Assembly: GCF_030053415.1 (NCBI RefSeq)
Contig: NZ_JASGBJ010000003.1
Span: 186,001-250,000, forward strand
Reading direction: 5' to 3'
Length of the DNA stretch: 64,000 nucleotides
Source: Marinobacter sp. CHS3-4
GTDB taxonomy: Bacteria > Pseudomonadota > Gammaproteobacteria > Pseudomonadales > Oleiphilaceae
The notes under the pieces are model-generated. The model ran no database searches. It was given only the letters and a program-made list of their open reading frames with translations, and was not told the DNA's origin. The translations under genes and the position numbers were made by a program. Below, in pieces: positions 55,748-64,000 of the stretch (its first letter is position 1; each line of letters starts with the position of its first letter).

Positions 55748-55775
55748 CTGTCAAGTGAATGAGACAGCCTGTCAA
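55748..55775. promoter_or_regulatory. Direct repeats spaced 21 bp, candidate AraC operator
   Basis: CTGTCAA occurs at 55748-55754 and again at 55769-55775, exactly 21 bp apart, two turns of the helix. This is the half-site layout bound by AraC-type proteins. The second copy overlaps a possible -35 (TGTCAA, 55770-55775), which has TAAAGA at 55792-55797 as -10 after 16 nt, so activation of the plus-strand small gene is plausible. Confidence 0.45.
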
Positions 55776-55852
55776 TCAACCTTGCCAACTCTAAAGATAG
55801 CATTGGAGTCAGGATTACAGGCAATTGGGTTTCATTCATCAGGAGGTGTTTT

Positions 55853-55945
55853 ATGGAACTGGAAATCTTTGTACCGCACAACGAGCAGGAACGCTCCAAT
55901 ATTGCTGCTCTGGCAGAGTATCTGAACAACATCTATTATTGCTGA
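55853..55945 (+). CDS. 30-residue small protein
   Basis: A short reading frame of 30 codons with a perfect AGGAGG at 55841-55846, ATG 55853 and TGA 55943-55945. The product begins MELEIFVPHNEQERSN and ends AEYLNNIYYC. It is acidic, likely forms an amphipathic helix in its second half, and has a C-terminal cysteine. It has no signal peptide. A terminator follows 25 nt later, so it forms a complete transcription unit. I do not recognise the family. Confidence 0.6.
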   Translation: MELEIFVPHNEQERSNIAALAEYLNNIYYC

Positions 55946-55970
55946 TCATCGCGTCACCTGACATGTTAAC

Positions 55971-55993
55971 AGCCGGGCTTGCCCGGCTTTTTT
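55971..55993 (+). terminator. Rho-independent terminator after the small gene
   Basis: AGCCGGG (55971-55977) pairs with CCCGGCT (55982-55988) around a 4-nt loop and is followed by a T-run. Confidence 0.9.
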
Positions 55994-56025
55994 GTGCCTG
56001 TCTGTTTCATCCGGGAGTTATTTGA

Positions 56026-56811
56026 GTGGAGCTAAATTACAAAGTCGTTGGCGAAGGCCGTCCCGTTATCCTGCTGCACGGCCTGTTTGGGTCGCTGGAT
56101 AATCTTGGAGTTATCGCCCGTGGTCTACAGGACAAATGGCAGATTCACGCGCTGGATTTGCGCAACCATGGCAAATCTCCTCACACGGATACCATGACCT
56201 ATCCGGAAATGGCAGACGACGTGCTGGCCTATATGGACGCCCAGGGTCTGGAAACCGCATCGGTGCTGGGCCATTCCATGGGCGGAAAAGTCGCGATGCA
56301 GCTTGCGCTTCAGGCGCCGGAGCGCATTACCAGCATCATTGTTGCCGATATTTCTCCCGTGACCTATCAACCACGACACGATCATGTCCTGGAAGGGCTG
56401 AAGGCAGTGGACCTTGCCGCATTGGGGTCACGAACAGACGCAGACAGGGCGCTGTCTGAGTACGTTGAAGAGGCCGGCGTCAGGCAGTTTCTGTTAAAAA
56501 ATCTGGCGCCGGTCCCTGCCGGGGAGCAGGACGCATCCGGTGCACGATATCGCTGGCGGCTGAACATTCCCGTGATCGACCAGAGTTACTCAGACCTTTC
56601 TTCTGCGCCAGAGGGAGAGGGGCCTTACGAAGGCCCGGTGCTGTTCATAAAGGGTTCAGACTCGGCCTACATCCAGACCAAGCACCGCGACACTATAAAG
56701 TCGCTTTTCCCAAACGCCGATTTGCGAATCATCGAAGGCACAGGGCATTGGTTGCATGCTGAAAAGCCAGACACGTTTATCGCACTGTGTCGGCGGTTCC
56801 TGAGCGCCTGA
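56026..56811 (+). CDS. ybfF: Alpha/beta-hydrolase esterase (YbfF-like)
   Basis: A 261-residue cytosolic esterase. It has the oxyanion segment LLHGLFGSLDN, the nucleophile elbow GHSMGG (Ser84) and a catalytic His in GTGHWLHAEKP near 241. ALDLRNHGKSPH is the typical YbfF string. The substrate is unknown; E. coli YbfF acts on short acyl esters and acyl-CoA. The start is GTG 56026, 33 nt after the terminator of the small gene. Confidence 0.88.
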   Translation: MELNYKVVGEGRPVILLHGLFGSLDNLGVIARGLQDKWQIHALDLRNHGKSPHTDTMTYPEMADDVLAYMDAQGLETASVLGHSMGGKVAMQLALQAPERITSIIVADISPVTYQPRHDHVLEGLKAVDLAALGSRTDADRALSEYVEEAGVRQFLLKNLAPVPAGEQDASGARYRWRLNIPVIDQSYSDLSSAPEGEGPYEGPVLFIKGSDSAYIQTKHRDTIKSLFPNADLRIIEGTGHWLHAEKPDTFIALCRRFLSA

Positions 56812-56915
56812 TCTAATCATGCTGGCCAGCTCTACGACGATCGGCGCGACCGGGTAGACAGGTCGCAGGTGTCTGATATGGTTAGAACACTTGAACAACA
56901 AAGCAGGACAGCAGC

Positions 56916-58007
56916 ATGAAGTGGTTGATGGGTGGTTTGTTGGTGGTGTTTGTGATTCTGGGTGGCTTTCTGCTGGCCGAATCGCCCATCGACAGTGTCT
57001 CCTGGAAGGCACCCGAATCAAAACCAATGACCGGGCCACTCACTCCGAATCAGCGGCTGAAGCAGGCTGATCTGTTGGCTAAAGGACAGGTTTATGGCCC
57101 GGAAGACACCACCATCAGTGCCGATGGCGTGCTGTATACCGGAACCCAGGACGGATGGATTGTTCGCGTGTTTCCGGACGGCCGGGTGGAAAACTGGCTG
57201 CGAACGGAGGGTCGACCATTGGGAATGGTGTTCGATGCCCGTGGTAACCTCATTGTTGCAGATGCCTGGAAAGGATTGCTCTCCATCGAGCCCGACAAGA
57301 CCATAACGGTGCTCTCTCGGGAAGCGGAAGGAACGCCGTTCCGGTTCACTGACGATGTCGATATCGCACCAGACGGGCGTATTTATTTCACCGATGCCAG
57401 CTCCCGCTTCACGCAACCGGATTATATGCTGGATCTGTTGGAGATGCGTCCACACGGTCGTTTGCTTCGGTACGACCCTGCCACGGGTCGTACCAAGGTT
57501 TTGCTGCGTAATATCCACTTCGCCAATGGCGTGGCGGTCTCGCCGGATGGAAAGTACCTGCTGATGAACGAGACCTGGAAGTATCGGATACTCCGTTACT
57601 GGATCACCGGGCCGGACAAAGATACGGCCGAGGTGTTCGTTGATAATCTGCCGGGCTTTCCAGATAACCTCGCTGTGGATGCCCAAGGGCGCTTCTGGGT
57701 TGCGTTTCCAACCCTGCGTAATTCGCAGGTGGATTCACTCCATAAACGCCCCTGGCTGAAGGATCTGGTCGCCAAGCTTCCGGAATCCTTCAAGCCGACG
57801 CCGCAACAATACGGACTGGTTGTCGCTTTCGATTCCCGAGGCAAAGCCCTGACCAGTCTGCATGATCAGCAGGGCGACCATCTTCAGGAGATAACCTCTG
57901 TGAATCCCCACGACGGCAAGCTGTACTTTGGCTCGCTCCACAACGATCGCATCGGAAGAATGGCCATTGCGGATATTTCCGGTCTTGAGGAGGCGACGAA
58001 TGAGTGA
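56916..58007 (+). CDS. SMP-30/strictosidine-synthase-like beta-propeller protein
   Basis: A 363-residue protein with an N-terminal TM or uncleaved signal helix (about 3-21) and a six-bladed propeller. Repeats include GPEDTTISADGVLYTG, GMVFDARGNLIVADA, DDVDIAPDGRIYFTD, ANGVAVSPDGKYLLMNET and PDNLAVDAQGRFWVA. The RFTDDVD and FANGVAVS segments fit the metal-binding face of lactonases and the APMAP/strictosidine group. It is probably a periplasm-facing hydrolase of unknown substrate. The next gene overlaps it by 8 nt. Confidence 0.82.
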   Translation: MKWLMGGLLVVFVILGGFLLAESPIDSVSWKAPESKPMTGPLTPNQRLKQADLLAKGQVYGPEDTTISADGVLYTGTQDGWIVRVFPDGRVENWLRTEGRPLGMVFDARGNLIVADAWKGLLSIEPDKTITVLSREAEGTPFRFTDDVDIAPDGRIYFTDASSRFTQPDYMLDLLEMRPHGRLLRYDPATGRTKVLLRNIHFANGVAVSPDGKYLLMNETWKYRILRYWITGPDKDTAEVFVDNLPGFPDNLAVDAQGRFWVAFPTLRNSQVDSLHKRPWLKDLVAKLPESFKPTPQQYGLVVAFDSRGKALTSLHDQQGDHLQEITSVNPHDGKLYFGSLHNDRIGRMAIADISGLEEATNE

Positions 58008-58470
58008 ACAGCCTACACTTGAGTGGGATCTGCCCTCACCTTTCACGGTGAACATCACGGTGTCACCGGAAGACACGGACCGCCTGGGGCACGCCAACAA
58101 CGTCGTGTATCTGCGCTGGTTGGAAGAGGTGAGCTGGGCTCACATTGAGAGTCTGGGCATGACCTGGGCGCTTCACCAAGAGACGGGTAAAGCAATGGCG
58201 ATCACCCGTACCGAAATTGATTATCTGGCGTCGGCCAATGCGGGCGATCAATTGGTACTTGGCACCTGGCTCACGGATTTTGACGGCCGATTTCGGTCTG
58301 CTCGTCAGTTCCAGCTGATTCGGAAAACGGATGGCAAGACCCTGGTTCGAGCACTGTCTACCCATGCCTGCGTGGACATGAAAACTCAGCGGCCGTCCCG
58401 CATGCCGACAGAATTCAAACGCATCCTTGGCGACGTTCTTGTCCAGGGTGGCCGTGGCCTGGAAGGCTGA
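58000..58470 (+). CDS. Hot-dog acyl-CoA thioesterase (4HBT family)
   Basis: A 156-residue thioesterase. The 4HBT signature is visible as PEDTDRLGHANNVVYLRWLEE, with the Asp-x-x-Gly-His-x-Asn pattern of YbgC/FadM-like enzymes. ATG 58000 is preceded by GGAGG inside the previous gene, with an 8-nt overlap, so the two are translated together. The acyl substrate is not known. Confidence 0.87.
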   Translation: MSEQPTLEWDLPSPFTVNITVSPEDTDRLGHANNVVYLRWLEEVSWAHIESLGMTWALHQETGKAMAITRTEIDYLASANAGDQLVLGTWLTDFDGRFRSARQFQLIRKTDGKTLVRALSTHACVDMKTQRPSRMPTEFKRILGDVLVQGGRGLEG

Positions 58471-58526
58471 AGGTCTGAATAACCTGCGTTGGTCAACGCA
58501 TCCATGACAGCAATCTGGAGAGCACT

Positions 58527-59513
58527 ATGCACAACAGCACGGATTCCGGTCCCGAGATGTCCATGCGCCGCGTGGTCTACGACCAGTTTGGTGAAACTGA
58601 TGTTCTGCGTCTTGAAAAGGCAGACATGCCAAAGCCGGGCAGTGACGACGTGCTGGTTCGAGTGGCTGGCGCGGGCCTGAACCCCATCGACTGGAAGACT
58701 CGTAAAGGGCTTGGCTTTGCGGCCAGACAGATTGAAAACGATCTGCCCTGGACACCCGGGTATGATGTGGCCGGTGAGGTGGTCGCCGTTGGGGATGCAG
58801 TGACGACTCTGGTTCCCGGTGACCGGGTAATGGGTATGGTCGGTTTTCCAGCCGGCGGCGGTGGTTATGCCGATCATGTGGTGGCGCCTGCGGTGGATAT
58901 GGCGATTGTTCCGGAAGAACTCGATCTGATGTCCGCAGGAGGAATTCCGCTGGCAGCTCTGACGGCGTGGCAGGCCCTGTTTGAAGTGGCTGAGCTGGAG
59001 TCCGGACAGAAAGTGCTGATTCATGCCGGAGCTGGCGGGGTGGGCCATTTTGCCGTGCAGTTTGCCCTGGAACGGGGGGCTCATGTGATCGCTACCGCTT
59101 CTGCCGCCAACCGGGATTTTCTCGCCGGCCTCGGGGTTCATGAGGTGATCGATTATCACTCCACCCGAATTGAAGACGAGTGTTATGGACTGGATGTGGT
59201 GCTTGATCTGATTGGTGGTGAAGTCGGTAAACGGTCGCTGCATACCCTGAGCGAGCATGGGGTTCTGGTGACCATCCCTACGGTGACGGCAGACGACATT
59301 ATCACCGAAGCAGAGACCATGGGGCTACGAGCCCACGGCATGACGGTGCGGCCCGATGTGTTTCACCTGGAAGAAATTGCCGAACTGATCGAAGACGGCG
59401 ATGTGCGTATCCATGTCGATCAGGCATTTGCGCTGGACCAGGTTCAGGCCGCCCACAAGCTGCTTGAGGGCGGCCACGTCCGGGGCAAACTGGTGCTGGA
59501 CTGCAGCCGCTGA
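58527..59513 (+). CDS. Zinc-free MDR-superfamily NAD(P)H oxidoreductase (quinone reductase-like)
   Basis: A 328-residue medium-chain reductase. GYDVAGEVVAVGDAV and VPGDRVMGM form the catalytic domain, and HAGAGGVGHFAVQFA is the nucleotide-binding loop. The zinc ligands of alcohol dehydrogenases are missing, as in quinone oxidoreductases and enoyl reductases. ATG 58527 lies 56 nt after the thioesterase. An in-frame ATG at 58560 would drop a poorly conserved leader. Confidence 0.87.
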   Translation: MHNSTDSGPEMSMRRVVYDQFGETDVLRLEKADMPKPGSDDVLVRVAGAGLNPIDWKTRKGLGFAARQIENDLPWTPGYDVAGEVVAVGDAVTTLVPGDRVMGMVGFPAGGGGYADHVVAPAVDMAIVPEELDLMSAGGIPLAALTAWQALFEVAELESGQKVLIHAGAGGVGHFAVQFALERGAHVIATASAANRDFLAGLGVHEVIDYHSTRIEDECYGLDVVLDLIGGEVGKRSLHTLSEHGVLVTIPTVTADDIITEAETMGLRAHGMTVRPDVFHLEEIAELIEDGDVRIHVDQAFALDQVQAAHKLLEGGHVRGKLVLDCSR

Positions 59514-59535
59514 TCGTTCAGTTGAGTTTCCCGAT

Positions 59536-61404
59536 TCAGGGGGCGGCGGGGGTAGAACTGTTGCTTTCCTCCGCTTTCTCTTTCTTGTCCCTCGCTTTTT
59601 CCTTGTCTTTTTCCGGCTGAGGCGGAACCAGGCTGACTAGCGTCCAGTCTTTCTCGGGCTTCAGGCTTTCCAGGTCCTTCACTGGTGAAATGCGATCACG
59701 GCTATCCAGCACGAACAGCACGATGGCCTGTCGCTCGTAACGGGCCTGAAAATCTTCGAAGGTGAATTCGTCGCTCAGTTGAGTGGTTTTGATGCTGTAG
59801 TTTTTCGCTGCCAGGCTCGCCAGCTTCGCGTAGCTGATGCCGTTGAACAGACCGCGGGTCATGTGGATCTTTTCAGCTGTGCGATGGCGGGCAGTCTGAT
59901 CCTGATCGCCGTCAGACAGAGTGTGCACGCCGGTGGTGCCAAACCAGTCCAGGAAGTGATAGGTGGCCAGTGAGTTCATGTGTCTGTAGGGCGAAATCAC
60001 CAGAAGGTTGCCGATGCCGGTCAGGTCCAGGTGAGTCGCTGCGTGTTCCGACACCGGGTTGCCAAAATACACCTGCAGGTTTTCCATGCGGGCCAGCTTG
60101 ACGTTTTCCCAGTTGGTGTCGGTCAGGGTGACCGGGACCTTCAGGTTTTTCAAAGCAACGCCGATTTTTCGGGCGACCGGGTTGGCGCCAAGAATCAGGA
60201 AGCCGTATTCCGGCGGCTCGGCCACTTTCAGCAGCCGCGCCAGCGGACGGGCCGTCAGGCTCTGGATGGTGACGGTGGCGATGATCAGCATGAACACCAG
60301 AGGCACAAGGGCACCCGCGCTCTCATAGCCCAGCTTTTGCAGTTGGAAGGCAAACAGTGCGGACACGGCAGCGGCGACAATGCCTCGGGGCGCAATCCAG
60401 CTCAGGAACAACTTGTCACGCCAGTTAAGCGTGGTGCCAATGGCTGAAAGGAAAATACTGACAGGTCTCGCCAACAGCATCAGCAGTGCCAGCACCAGAA
60501 CCAGTTCCCAACCCAGCTGAGCGATGGCTTCGAACTCTACCCGGGCAGCCAGAATAATAAACAGGGCAGAGATCAACAGGACGCTGAGTGATTCCTTGAA
60601 TTCCAGAATGCTCTCGATGGGCACCTGTTTCATGTTGGCCATCCAGATACCCATCACGGTGACAGTCAGTAGTCCTGATTCATGGGCTATCTCATTGGAC
60701 AGGGCATAAACGCCCAGCATGAACGTCAGGGTACCCGCGTTATGAAGGTATTGCGGGATCAGATGCTTGCGCAGCACCAGGCCGTTAAGCCAGCCGGCAA
60801 TGGCGCCAATCAGGAAACCAACGGCCAGCGTCTTGCCGAATATCCACATGGAATGGCCGAACACATTGCCCTGGCCCCAGGAAACAATGCCCTCAAATAC
60901 CAGGACGGCCAGCAGGGCACCGACCGGATCAATGATGATGCCCTCCCACTGAAGAATATTGGCCAGTTTTGACTGGGGGCGCACCGAACGCAGCAGTGGT
61001 GCAATGACGGTAGGGCCGGTGACGATGGAAATGGCGCCGAACAACAGGGCCACCTCCCAGGACACATCCAACAACCAGCGGGCGGACAAGGTGCCGATGG
61101 TGCAGGTGACCACCGAGCCAACGGGAATCAGATTACGCACCATCTTGCCATGACCCGCGATATCGCTTAAGCGAAGCGTCAGGCTGCCTTCAAACAGAAT
61201 GATGGCGACGGAGAGCGAAATAACGGGAAACAATAGATCCCCGAATACGGCTTCGGGATCAAGAAAGCCCAGCATGGGCCCAACGGCAAGCCCGCCTGCA
61301 AGCAAGAAAAGAATGGCTGGCATTCGTACCCGCCATGCCAGCCATTGACAGAACAAAGAAAGAACGCCGATTGCGGCGAGCAACATTACCGTGCTGACGG
61401 TCAT
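59536..61404 (-). CDS. CPA1 sodium/proton antiporter with C-terminal nucleotide-binding-like domain
   Basis: A 622-residue inner-membrane antiporter. About 12-13 TM helices fill residues 1-385 in the Na_H_Exchanger fold, including GPTVIAPLL and WEGIIIDPVGALLAV, where the D in IDP is the usual ion-binding acid. A cytosolic TrkA-N-like domain follows (about 395-520, YGFLILGANPVARKIGVAL), then a TrkA-C-like segment and a charged tail rich in Lys, Glu and Asp. Its start shares TAATG with the tcdA stop. Confidence 0.88.
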   Translation of the reverse strand: MTVSTVMLLAAIGVLSLFCQWLAWRVRMPAILFLLAGGLAVGPMLGFLDPEAVFGDLLFPVISLSVAIILFEGSLTLRLSDIAGHGKMVRNLIPVGSVVTCTIGTLSARWLLDVSWEVALLFGAISIVTGPTVIAPLLRSVRPQSKLANILQWEGIIIDPVGALLAVLVFEGIVSWGQGNVFGHSMWIFGKTLAVGFLIGAIAGWLNGLVLRKHLIPQYLHNAGTLTFMLGVYALSNEIAHESGLLTVTVMGIWMANMKQVPIESILEFKESLSVLLISALFIILAARVEFEAIAQLGWELVLVLALLMLLARPVSIFLSAIGTTLNWRDKLFLSWIAPRGIVAAAVSALFAFQLQKLGYESAGALVPLVFMLIIATVTIQSLTARPLARLLKVAEPPEYGFLILGANPVARKIGVALKNLKVPVTLTDTNWENVKLARMENLQVYFGNPVSEHAATHLDLTGIGNLLVISPYRHMNSLATYHFLDWFGTTGVHTLSDGDQDQTARHRTAEKIHMTRGLFNGISYAKLASLAAKNYSIKTTQLSDEFTFEDFQARYERQAIVLFVLDSRDRISPVKDLESLKPEKDWTLVSLVPPQPEKDKEKARDKKEKAEESNSSTPAAP

Positions 61405-62228
61405 TATGAGGTCCGATCCTTGGTTTTCTGGTCGTTTACCGACGTTGCTTTGCGGGCGATGCGGCTTAACAGACGGGACGCGGCGAAAAAGCCGAAGCTT
61501 GCGGTCACCGGGCTGGCTGCCCCGAATCCTGTTGCGCAGTCCAGTCGCACCGGGCCATCAGTCGAGGGCTTTTGCAGGCAGACTTCACCGTCTTCGGCAG
61601 GATACGTCAGCTGCTCCAGAGAGTATACGGCCTCAACGCCAAAGCGCCGTTTCGGGTTGCGCGAAAAGCCGTATTCACGGCGGAGCAAATTGCGAACCTT
61701 GGCCAGAAGCGGATCCTGCGTGGTTCGGCTAAGGTCGCTGACCTGAATCTGGGTGGGGTCCATCTGGCCGCCGGCACCGCCGGCACAGACCAAAGGAATC
61801 TTGCGGCGTTTGCAATGGGCAATCAGGGCCGCCTTGGCTTTGACGCTGTCGATAGCATCCACCACGCCAGACAGGTCATCGGTGATCAACTCAGACACAT
61901 TTTTGGTGTTGAGAAACCCGAAGTGCACGTGAATATCCGCATGGGGATTGATGGCCCGCAGTCGCTCGGCCATGGCAGCGGTTTTGGTCTGCCCGTAATG
62001 ACCGGTCAATGCGTGTAGCTGACGGTTGGTGTTCGACACGCATACGTCGTCCATGTCGATCAGGGTGAGGGCGCCGATACCGGAGCGCGCCAGGGATTCC
62101 GCGGCCCAGGAACCCACGCCTCCCAGTCCAACGATGGCGATGTGCGACTGGCGAAACGCCGCCAGGGCCATGCGGCCGTACAGGCGTTCAATGCCGCCAA
62201 AGCGGAAATAGTAGTCGTCATCGGTCAC
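61404..62228 (-). CDS. tcdA: tRNA threonylcarbamoyladenosine dehydratase TcdA
   Basis: E1-like enzyme that cyclises t6A37 of tRNA to ct6A (also called CsdL). The 274 residues have the ATP loop IVGLGGVGSWAAESLARSG (32-50), MDDVCVSNTNRQ and the AGGAGGQMDPTQIQ segment with catalytic surroundings; the late Cys in CATGF is conserved. The start is GTG 62228 with GGAGA upstream. The antiporter gene follows with a 1-nt overlap. Confidence 0.93.
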   Translation of the reverse strand: MTDDDYYFRFGGIERLYGRMALAAFRQSHIAIVGLGGVGSWAAESLARSGIGALTLIDMDDVCVSNTNRQLHALTGHYGQTKTAAMAERLRAINPHADIHVHFGFLNTKNVSELITDDLSGVVDAIDSVKAKAALIAHCKRRKIPLVCAGGAGGQMDPTQIQVSDLSRTTQDPLLAKVRNLLRREYGFSRNPKRRFGVEAVYSLEQLTYPAEDGEVCLQKPSTDGPVRLDCATGFGAASPVTASFGFFAASRLLSRIARKATSVNDQKTKDRTS

Positions 62229-62301
62229 AGGGTGTCTCCGGTTGCATCAGTACTGCGAGTGCCTTTGTGGCCGCTCGATTGTACCCCAGTCTTTCGCCCA
62301 T

Positions 62302-62328
62302 AAAAAAAGGCCGCGCAAATGCGCGGCC
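62302..62328 (-). terminator. Minus-strand terminator of the acyl-CoA dehydrogenase gene
   Basis: GGCCGCGC (62309-62316) and GCGCGGCC (62321-62328) form an 8-bp stem around a 4-nt loop; on the minus strand it is followed by seven T. It lies 134 nt past the stop codon of the dehydrogenase. Confidence 0.9.
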
Positions 62329-62461
62329 CCAGAGGGTGTGTCCTTCCCGCTAAGGGGTTGGACAAGACTAGTTCAGAGACACTAATCAACGGGATTAGTA
62401 TCTCTCCGTGACCGGCTATCCGGAAGGTCACAAACTGTCACATATCGGTCATTTTCGGCCA

Positions 62462-64000
62462 TTACGCTGCCCAGTGGTCGTCGCCATAGGCCATCATCGA
62501 GTCCTTGCCGGTTTCGATGTCTTTCTGCAGCATGTCTATTTCAGGCAGCAGCTTCTCGAAGAAGAAGCGGGCAGAAATCAATTTGCCCTCCAGTAGCGGA
62601 GTGTTGCCTTCGCCCTTGTCCAGTTGGGCCTGAGCGACGCCGGCCATGCGGGACCACAGGTAGGCGATGACGGTCAGAGCCATCAAGCGCAGATAGGGCG
62701 TTGCGGCCGCGCCGGCTTGTTCCGGATCTTTCGGCGCATTGGTTCCAATCCACATGGTGGTGGATTCCAGTGCTTTCATGGCGCCTTTCAGCTCCTCACG
62801 ATGTGGGGCTTCCGGGTTGTCTTTCAGGTATCCGGTCAGCTCGCCGAACAGGGTCCGCACCAGTTGTCCGCCTTTCAGGCCGAGTTTGCGGCCCACCAGA
62901 TCCATTGCCTGGATGCCATTGGTACCCTCATAAATGCGGGCAATCCGGCCATCGCGAACCAGCTGCTCCAGAGGCCAATCGGTGGTAAACCCGGAGCCGC
63001 CCAGCACCTGCAGGCCGATGTTGGCGTTGTTGTAGCCTTCGTCGGTCAGGAAGGCTTTCACGACCGGTGTCAGCAACTGCACGATATCGTCTGAGGCTTC
63101 GCGAACGGCTTCGTCAGGATGCGCCACTGCCAGGTCCAGTTTCTGCCCCGTAAACAGGGCCAGGGCGCGCATGCCCTCGTTCAGCACCTTTTGACGCATC
63201 AGCATGCGGCGAACGTCCGGGTGCACGATGATCGGGTCGGCCGGGCCGTCAGGGTTCTTCTTGCCACTCAGCGAACGGCTCTGCAGGCGCTCACGGGCAA
63301 AGTCGAGGCTTTCCTGATAGGCCATTTCAGCCAGCCCGAGACCTTGCATACCCACCATCAGTCGGGCTTCGTTCATCATGGTGAACATGGCACGCATGCC
63401 GTCGTTCGGCTCGCCGACCAGCCAGCCCTTGGCGCCTTCGAAGTTCATCACGCAGGTGGCAGAGCCCTTGATGCCCATCTTGTGCTCCAGGCCGCCACAG
63501 AAAGCCGGGTTGCGTTCGCCAGTGTCAGGCAGCACTTTCGGCACAACGAACAGGGAGATACCTTTGGTGGTGTCTGGAGCGCCTGGAAGTTTGGCCAGTA
63601 CCAGATGCACGATGTTGTCGACCAGATCGTGCTCGCCGCCAGTGATCCATATTTTCGTGCCCTCAATGGCGTAGGAACCGTCATCATTGGGCGTCGCCTT
63701 GGTGCGGATCATGCCCAGGTCGGTACCGCACTGAGGCTCGGTCAGGCACATGGTGCCGGTCCACTCGCCGGAGATCAGCTTCTCCAGGTAAGTGTCTTTC
63801 AATTCGTCAGACCCGTGAGAATGCAGAGCACTGATTGCTCCGTGGGTCAGGCCCGGATACATGCCCAGTGAGAGGTTGGTGGAGCACATCATCTCATCCA
63901 CCACGAACTTCAGAGTGTGTGGCAGACCCTGGCCGCCGTATTCAAGGGGCGCGTCCAGAGCTGTCCATCCGCCTTCCACAAATTTGGCATAAGCTTCCTT
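62462..64000 (-). CDS. Acyl-CoA dehydrogenase with C-terminal extension (5' end outside window)
   Basis: The visible 512 residues begin in mid-protein (KEAYAKFVEGG) and the start codon lies beyond base 64000. The flavoenzyme carries out the first oxidation of fatty-acyl-CoA beta-oxidation. Conserved strings are CLTEPQCGTDLG, KIWITGGEHDL, MGIKGSATCVMNFEG, GGSGFTTDWPLEQL and IYEGTNGIQAMDL, which holds the active-site Glu. The final 130 residues form the extra helical domain of the roughly 600-residue group that includes DmdC-like enzymes. Chain-length preference is unknown. Confidence 0.93.
   Translation of the reverse strand, partial: KEAYAKFVEGGWTALDAPLEYGGQGLPHTLKFVVDEMMCSTNLSLGMYPGLTHGAISALHSHGSDELKDTYLEKLISGEWTGTMCLTEPQCGTDLGMIRTKATPNDDGSYAIEGTKIWITGGEHDLVDNIVHLVLAKLPGAPDTTKGISLFVVPKVLPDTGERNPAFCGGLEHKMGIKGSATCVMNFEGAKGWLVGEPNDGMRAMFTMMNEARLMVGMQGLGLAEMAYQESLDFARERLQSRSLSGKKNPDGPADPIIVHPDVRRMLMRQKVLNEGMRALALFTGQKLDLAVAHPDEAVREASDDIVQLLTPVVKAFLTDEGYNNANIGLQVLGGSGFTTDWPLEQLVRDGRIARIYEGTNGIQAMDLVGRKLGLKGGQLVRTLFGELTGYLKDNPEAPHREELKGAMKALESTTMWIGTNAPKDPEQAGAAATPYLRLMALTVIAYLWSRMAGVAQAQLDKGEGNTPLLEGKLISARFFFEKLLPEIDMLQKDIETGKDSMMAYGDDHWAA

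Overview
This window looks like a chromosomal core segment of a marine gammaproteobacterium of the Pseudomonas/Marinobacter type. Moderately GC-rich coding DNA fills almost all of it. The order hemY-hemX-hemD-hemC-algR-algZ/argH, and the order lptM-lysA-dapF-DUF484-xerC, are the arrangements known from Pseudomonas and relatives. The protein sequences also resemble Pseudomonas and enteric homologues. The genus Marinobacter is my best guess from overall style; it is not proven by the sequence. I see no tRNA, rRNA, CRISPR array, insertion sequence, integrase of the mobile type or prophage.

Layout. 1-5.7 kb: end of bacterioferritin, phosphomannomutase, outer-membrane phospholipase A, a small membrane protein, a cytochrome c5 and Rep helicase. 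5.8-11.9 kb: a GGDEF-EAL protein, Tex, glutamate-cysteine ligase and ribosome modulation factor. 11.9-17.5 kb: a FliL-like periplasmic protein, DsbB, Rsd/AlgQ, a lipoprotein FKBP isomerase, two small conserved proteins and the ABC-F protein YheS. 17.5-26.7 kb: Ppx, thioredoxin, a molybdopterin cluster (moaE, moaD, moeA, moaB) on the minus strand between trxA and rho, Rho, UbiD and a 2Fe-2S flavin reductase. 26.8-34.4 kb: the haem genes, the AlgR/AlgZ two-component pair and argH. 34.4-46.1 kb: a degenerate GGDEF-EAL protein divergent from class I adenylate cyclase, then lptM, lysA, dapF, a DUF484 gene, xerC, a soluble diguanylate cyclase and a DUF2789 gene. 46.1-53.1 kb: a BvgS-like sensor kinase, two uncharacterised proteins, a PlpD-type (type Vd) patatin autotransporter and a GntR regulator. 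53.2-64 kb: cardiolipin synthase coupled to an AraC regulator, a 30-residue small protein with its own terminator, an esterase, an SMP-30 protein, a thioesterase, a quinone-oxidoreductase-like protein, a CPA1 antiporter, TcdA and a truncated acyl-CoA dehydrogenase.

How the genes fit together. The content is mostly housekeeping: haem, ubiquinone, molybdenum cofactor, lysine and arginine synthesis, redox folding, transcription termination and stationary-phase factors (Rmf, Rsd, Ppx). A strong signalling layer lies over it: three GGDEF proteins, adenylate cyclase, AlgZ/AlgR and an orphan BvgS-like kinase.

The most unusual non-coding signal is in the rho-ubiD gap. It holds two large inverted-repeat elements in opposite orientation that share one architecture: a long outer stem enclosing two small hairpins with ANGGAY loops, with stems that differ in sequence but still pair. 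They resemble the TwoAYGGAY RNA motif. A third, different palindrome sits between the flavin reductase gene and hemY. Other points of interest are a C-rich rho leader, a GGDEF-EAL protein with destroyed catalytic motifs but an intact I-site, and a hidden 30-codon gene next to AraC-type direct repeats spaced 21 bp.
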